Of a stretch of DNA of 64,000 nucleotides, positions 63,096-64,000 are shown in pieces. Source of the DNA: Eubacterium sp. AF16-48 (GTDB lineage Bacteria; Bacillota; Clostridia; Lachnospirales; Lachnospiraceae). Within the stretch, counting starts at the first letter, position 1; each line of letters starts with the position of its first letter. The stretch spans positions 71,318 to 135,317 of the forward strand of contig NZ_QUHB01000008.1 in the NCBI RefSeq assembly GCF_003479405.1. Reading direction: 5' to 3'. The notes below the pieces were generated by a model. The model saw only the letters and a list, made by a program, of their open reading frames with translations, was not told the DNA's origin and did no database searches. A program made the position numbers and the translations under genes.

Positions 63096-64000
63096 ATGAG
63101 AAGGAACATTTATGGTAAAATGATTTCGGCAGTAATGGCAATGGCATTGTGCGTAACGAGCGTTAATGTTTCAGCAGTGCAATTAGAGTCGGAAATCACA
63201 AAGAAAAATGCTTTAATGTCAGATAAACAGGAAATAATTGAAAATGATGACAAGAGCATTGATGATGAAGGTAGAGAAAAGCCTGTTGTAATTAAGGAAA
63301 TAAAGAGTATGAGAGATGAAAATTCAAACACGTACCTTATGAGCAACGGAATGAAAAAAACAGTATATTATTCAGACAACATACGCTTTGAAGAGGATGG
63401 AAAATTAAAAAAATATAATTCAGAGTTGGTTGCCGCTGAATCACAGGATAAGAAAATCATATCTTTTGCAAAAAATATTTCCGTAAAAAATTCAAAAAAA
63501 TACAAATATGTAAATAAGTCCGGAGATACAAAACAATATTTGCCGGAAACAATCGGGGAGGAAAGCCCGGTTCTTCTTACACAGGATGACTACAGAATAT
63601 CATTTGTACCGTTGGATGCCGGGGAGAATTCGGATGATTATGTAGAAACTAAAACCGATAAGGTATCATTAGAAACTGAAAAAATTGAGGATGCCGTAAC
63701 TGGAAAGAAGGAAGAAAAAAGCATAAAGGCAGTATATGAAAACACCGGGAATGATACAAAAATAGCATATCATTCGTTAGAGCATGGAATGAAAGAAGAC
63801 ATTATACTTAATGAAATTCCTGATAATAATGAATTTTTATATAAAATATGTACTGAAAATCTTGAGGTACGTCTTGATGCTGTAGGTGGTGGGATTTCAT
63901 TTATTGACAAGGAAAAAGACAGCATTGTTGCGGGAATTCCGGCACCGTCAATGAATGATAGTACGGGAAAAGCATACAGTGAAGATGTACATTATGAATT
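63096..64000 (+). CDS. Secreted RHS/WapA-like protein, N-terminal part
   Basis: ATG 63096 with GTGGAGG upstream; the frame is open to the window end (301 codons seen). A signal peptide (MRRNIYGKMISAVMAMALCV to about residue 27) is followed by a charged stretch and then RDENSNTYLMSNGMKKTVYY, NIRFEEDGKLKKYNSELV and YKICTENLEVRLDAVGGGIS. This resembles the N-terminal region of large Gram-positive RHS-repeat, WapA-like wall proteins and polymorphic toxins. The repeats and any toxin tip would lie outside the window, so the class is provisional. Controlled by the LytTR-type promoter at 62691. Confidence 0.6.
   Translation, partial: MRRNIYGKMISAVMAMALCVTSVNVSAVQLESEITKKNALMSDKQEIIENDDKSIDDEGREKPVVIKEIKSMRDENSNTYLMSNGMKKTVYYSDNIRFEEDGKLKKYNSELVAAESQDKKIISFAKNISVKNSKKYKYVNKSGDTKQYLPETIGEESPVLLTQDDYRISFVPLDAGENSDDYVETKTDKVSLETEKIEDAVTGKKEEKSIKAVYENTGNDTKIAYHSLEHGMKEDIILNEIPDNNEFLYKICTENLEVRLDAVGGGISFIDKEKDSIVAGIPAPSMNDSTGKAYSEDVHYE

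Overview
The window looks like a chromosomal segment of a low-GC, Gram-positive gut Clostridium relative, most likely Lachnospiraceae. The reasons are AT-rich DNA with strong AGGAGG ribosome sites, secreted enzymes with Thr-Glu-Pro linkers, Lys-rich C-terminal domains in exported proteins, CotF-like coat proteins, Bce-type and GHKL/LytTR signalling, and a ZTP riboswitch. This placement is inferred from gene content. I see no rRNA, IS element, phage or CRISPR array.

Region 1 (1-12.1 kb): the tail of mscL; a Bce-like two-component system, an exported GH18 chitinase and a BceAB-like ABC transporter; a CtpE/Exp7-type P-type ATPase; a TetR regulator; and a DegV protein. Two tandem copies of an 86-bp element lie just before the ABC operon. 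A third copy lies before pncC at 41.6 kb.

Region 2 (12.2-32.5 kb) is a carbohydrate-utilisation locus that I read as an alpha-1,3-glucan (nigeran/mutan-like) system. It holds a sugar-binding lipoprotein, two permeases, two GH65 phosphorylases, a LacI regulator, beta-phosphoglucomutase, a membrane-anchored GH49-like beta-helix enzyme, an anchored discoidin-type binding protein, a class B sortase fused to leucine-rich repeats, three secreted proteins sharing an unrecognised beta-rich domain, and a GH87-like alpha-1,3-glucanase. Two far-apart promoters carry an identical 14-bp palindrome in identical geometry, and a one-mismatch version lies before lacI, so one regulator probably controls the whole locus. 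The model is: GH87/GH49-like enzymes cut the polymer outside the cell, ABC uptake imports disaccharides, GH65 enzymes release beta-glucose 1-phosphate, and PgmB makes glucose 6-phosphate.

Region 3 (32.5-60.1 kb) is mostly housekeeping: a histidine phosphatase, coat proteins, a ZIP transporter, a split PurH pathway behind a ZTP riboswitch, phosphatidylserine/phosphatidylethanolamine synthesis, CorA, PncC, MetA with Asp at position 111, DegV, CarD, an OPT transporter, a PqqD-like gene broken at an A11 tract, PepD, a decayed class III fructose bisphosphatase, nadB-nadC-niaR with a NiaR-like operator, tRNA-Pro(CGG), pyrG and ftsH.

Region 4 (60.2-64 kb): a GHKL kinase and LytTR response regulator flanked by two nearly identical direct-repeat operators with 21-bp period. 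One lies before the kinase gene and the other before a long structured leader and a secreted protein (truncated by the window end) that resembles the N-terminus of RHS/WapA-type proteins.
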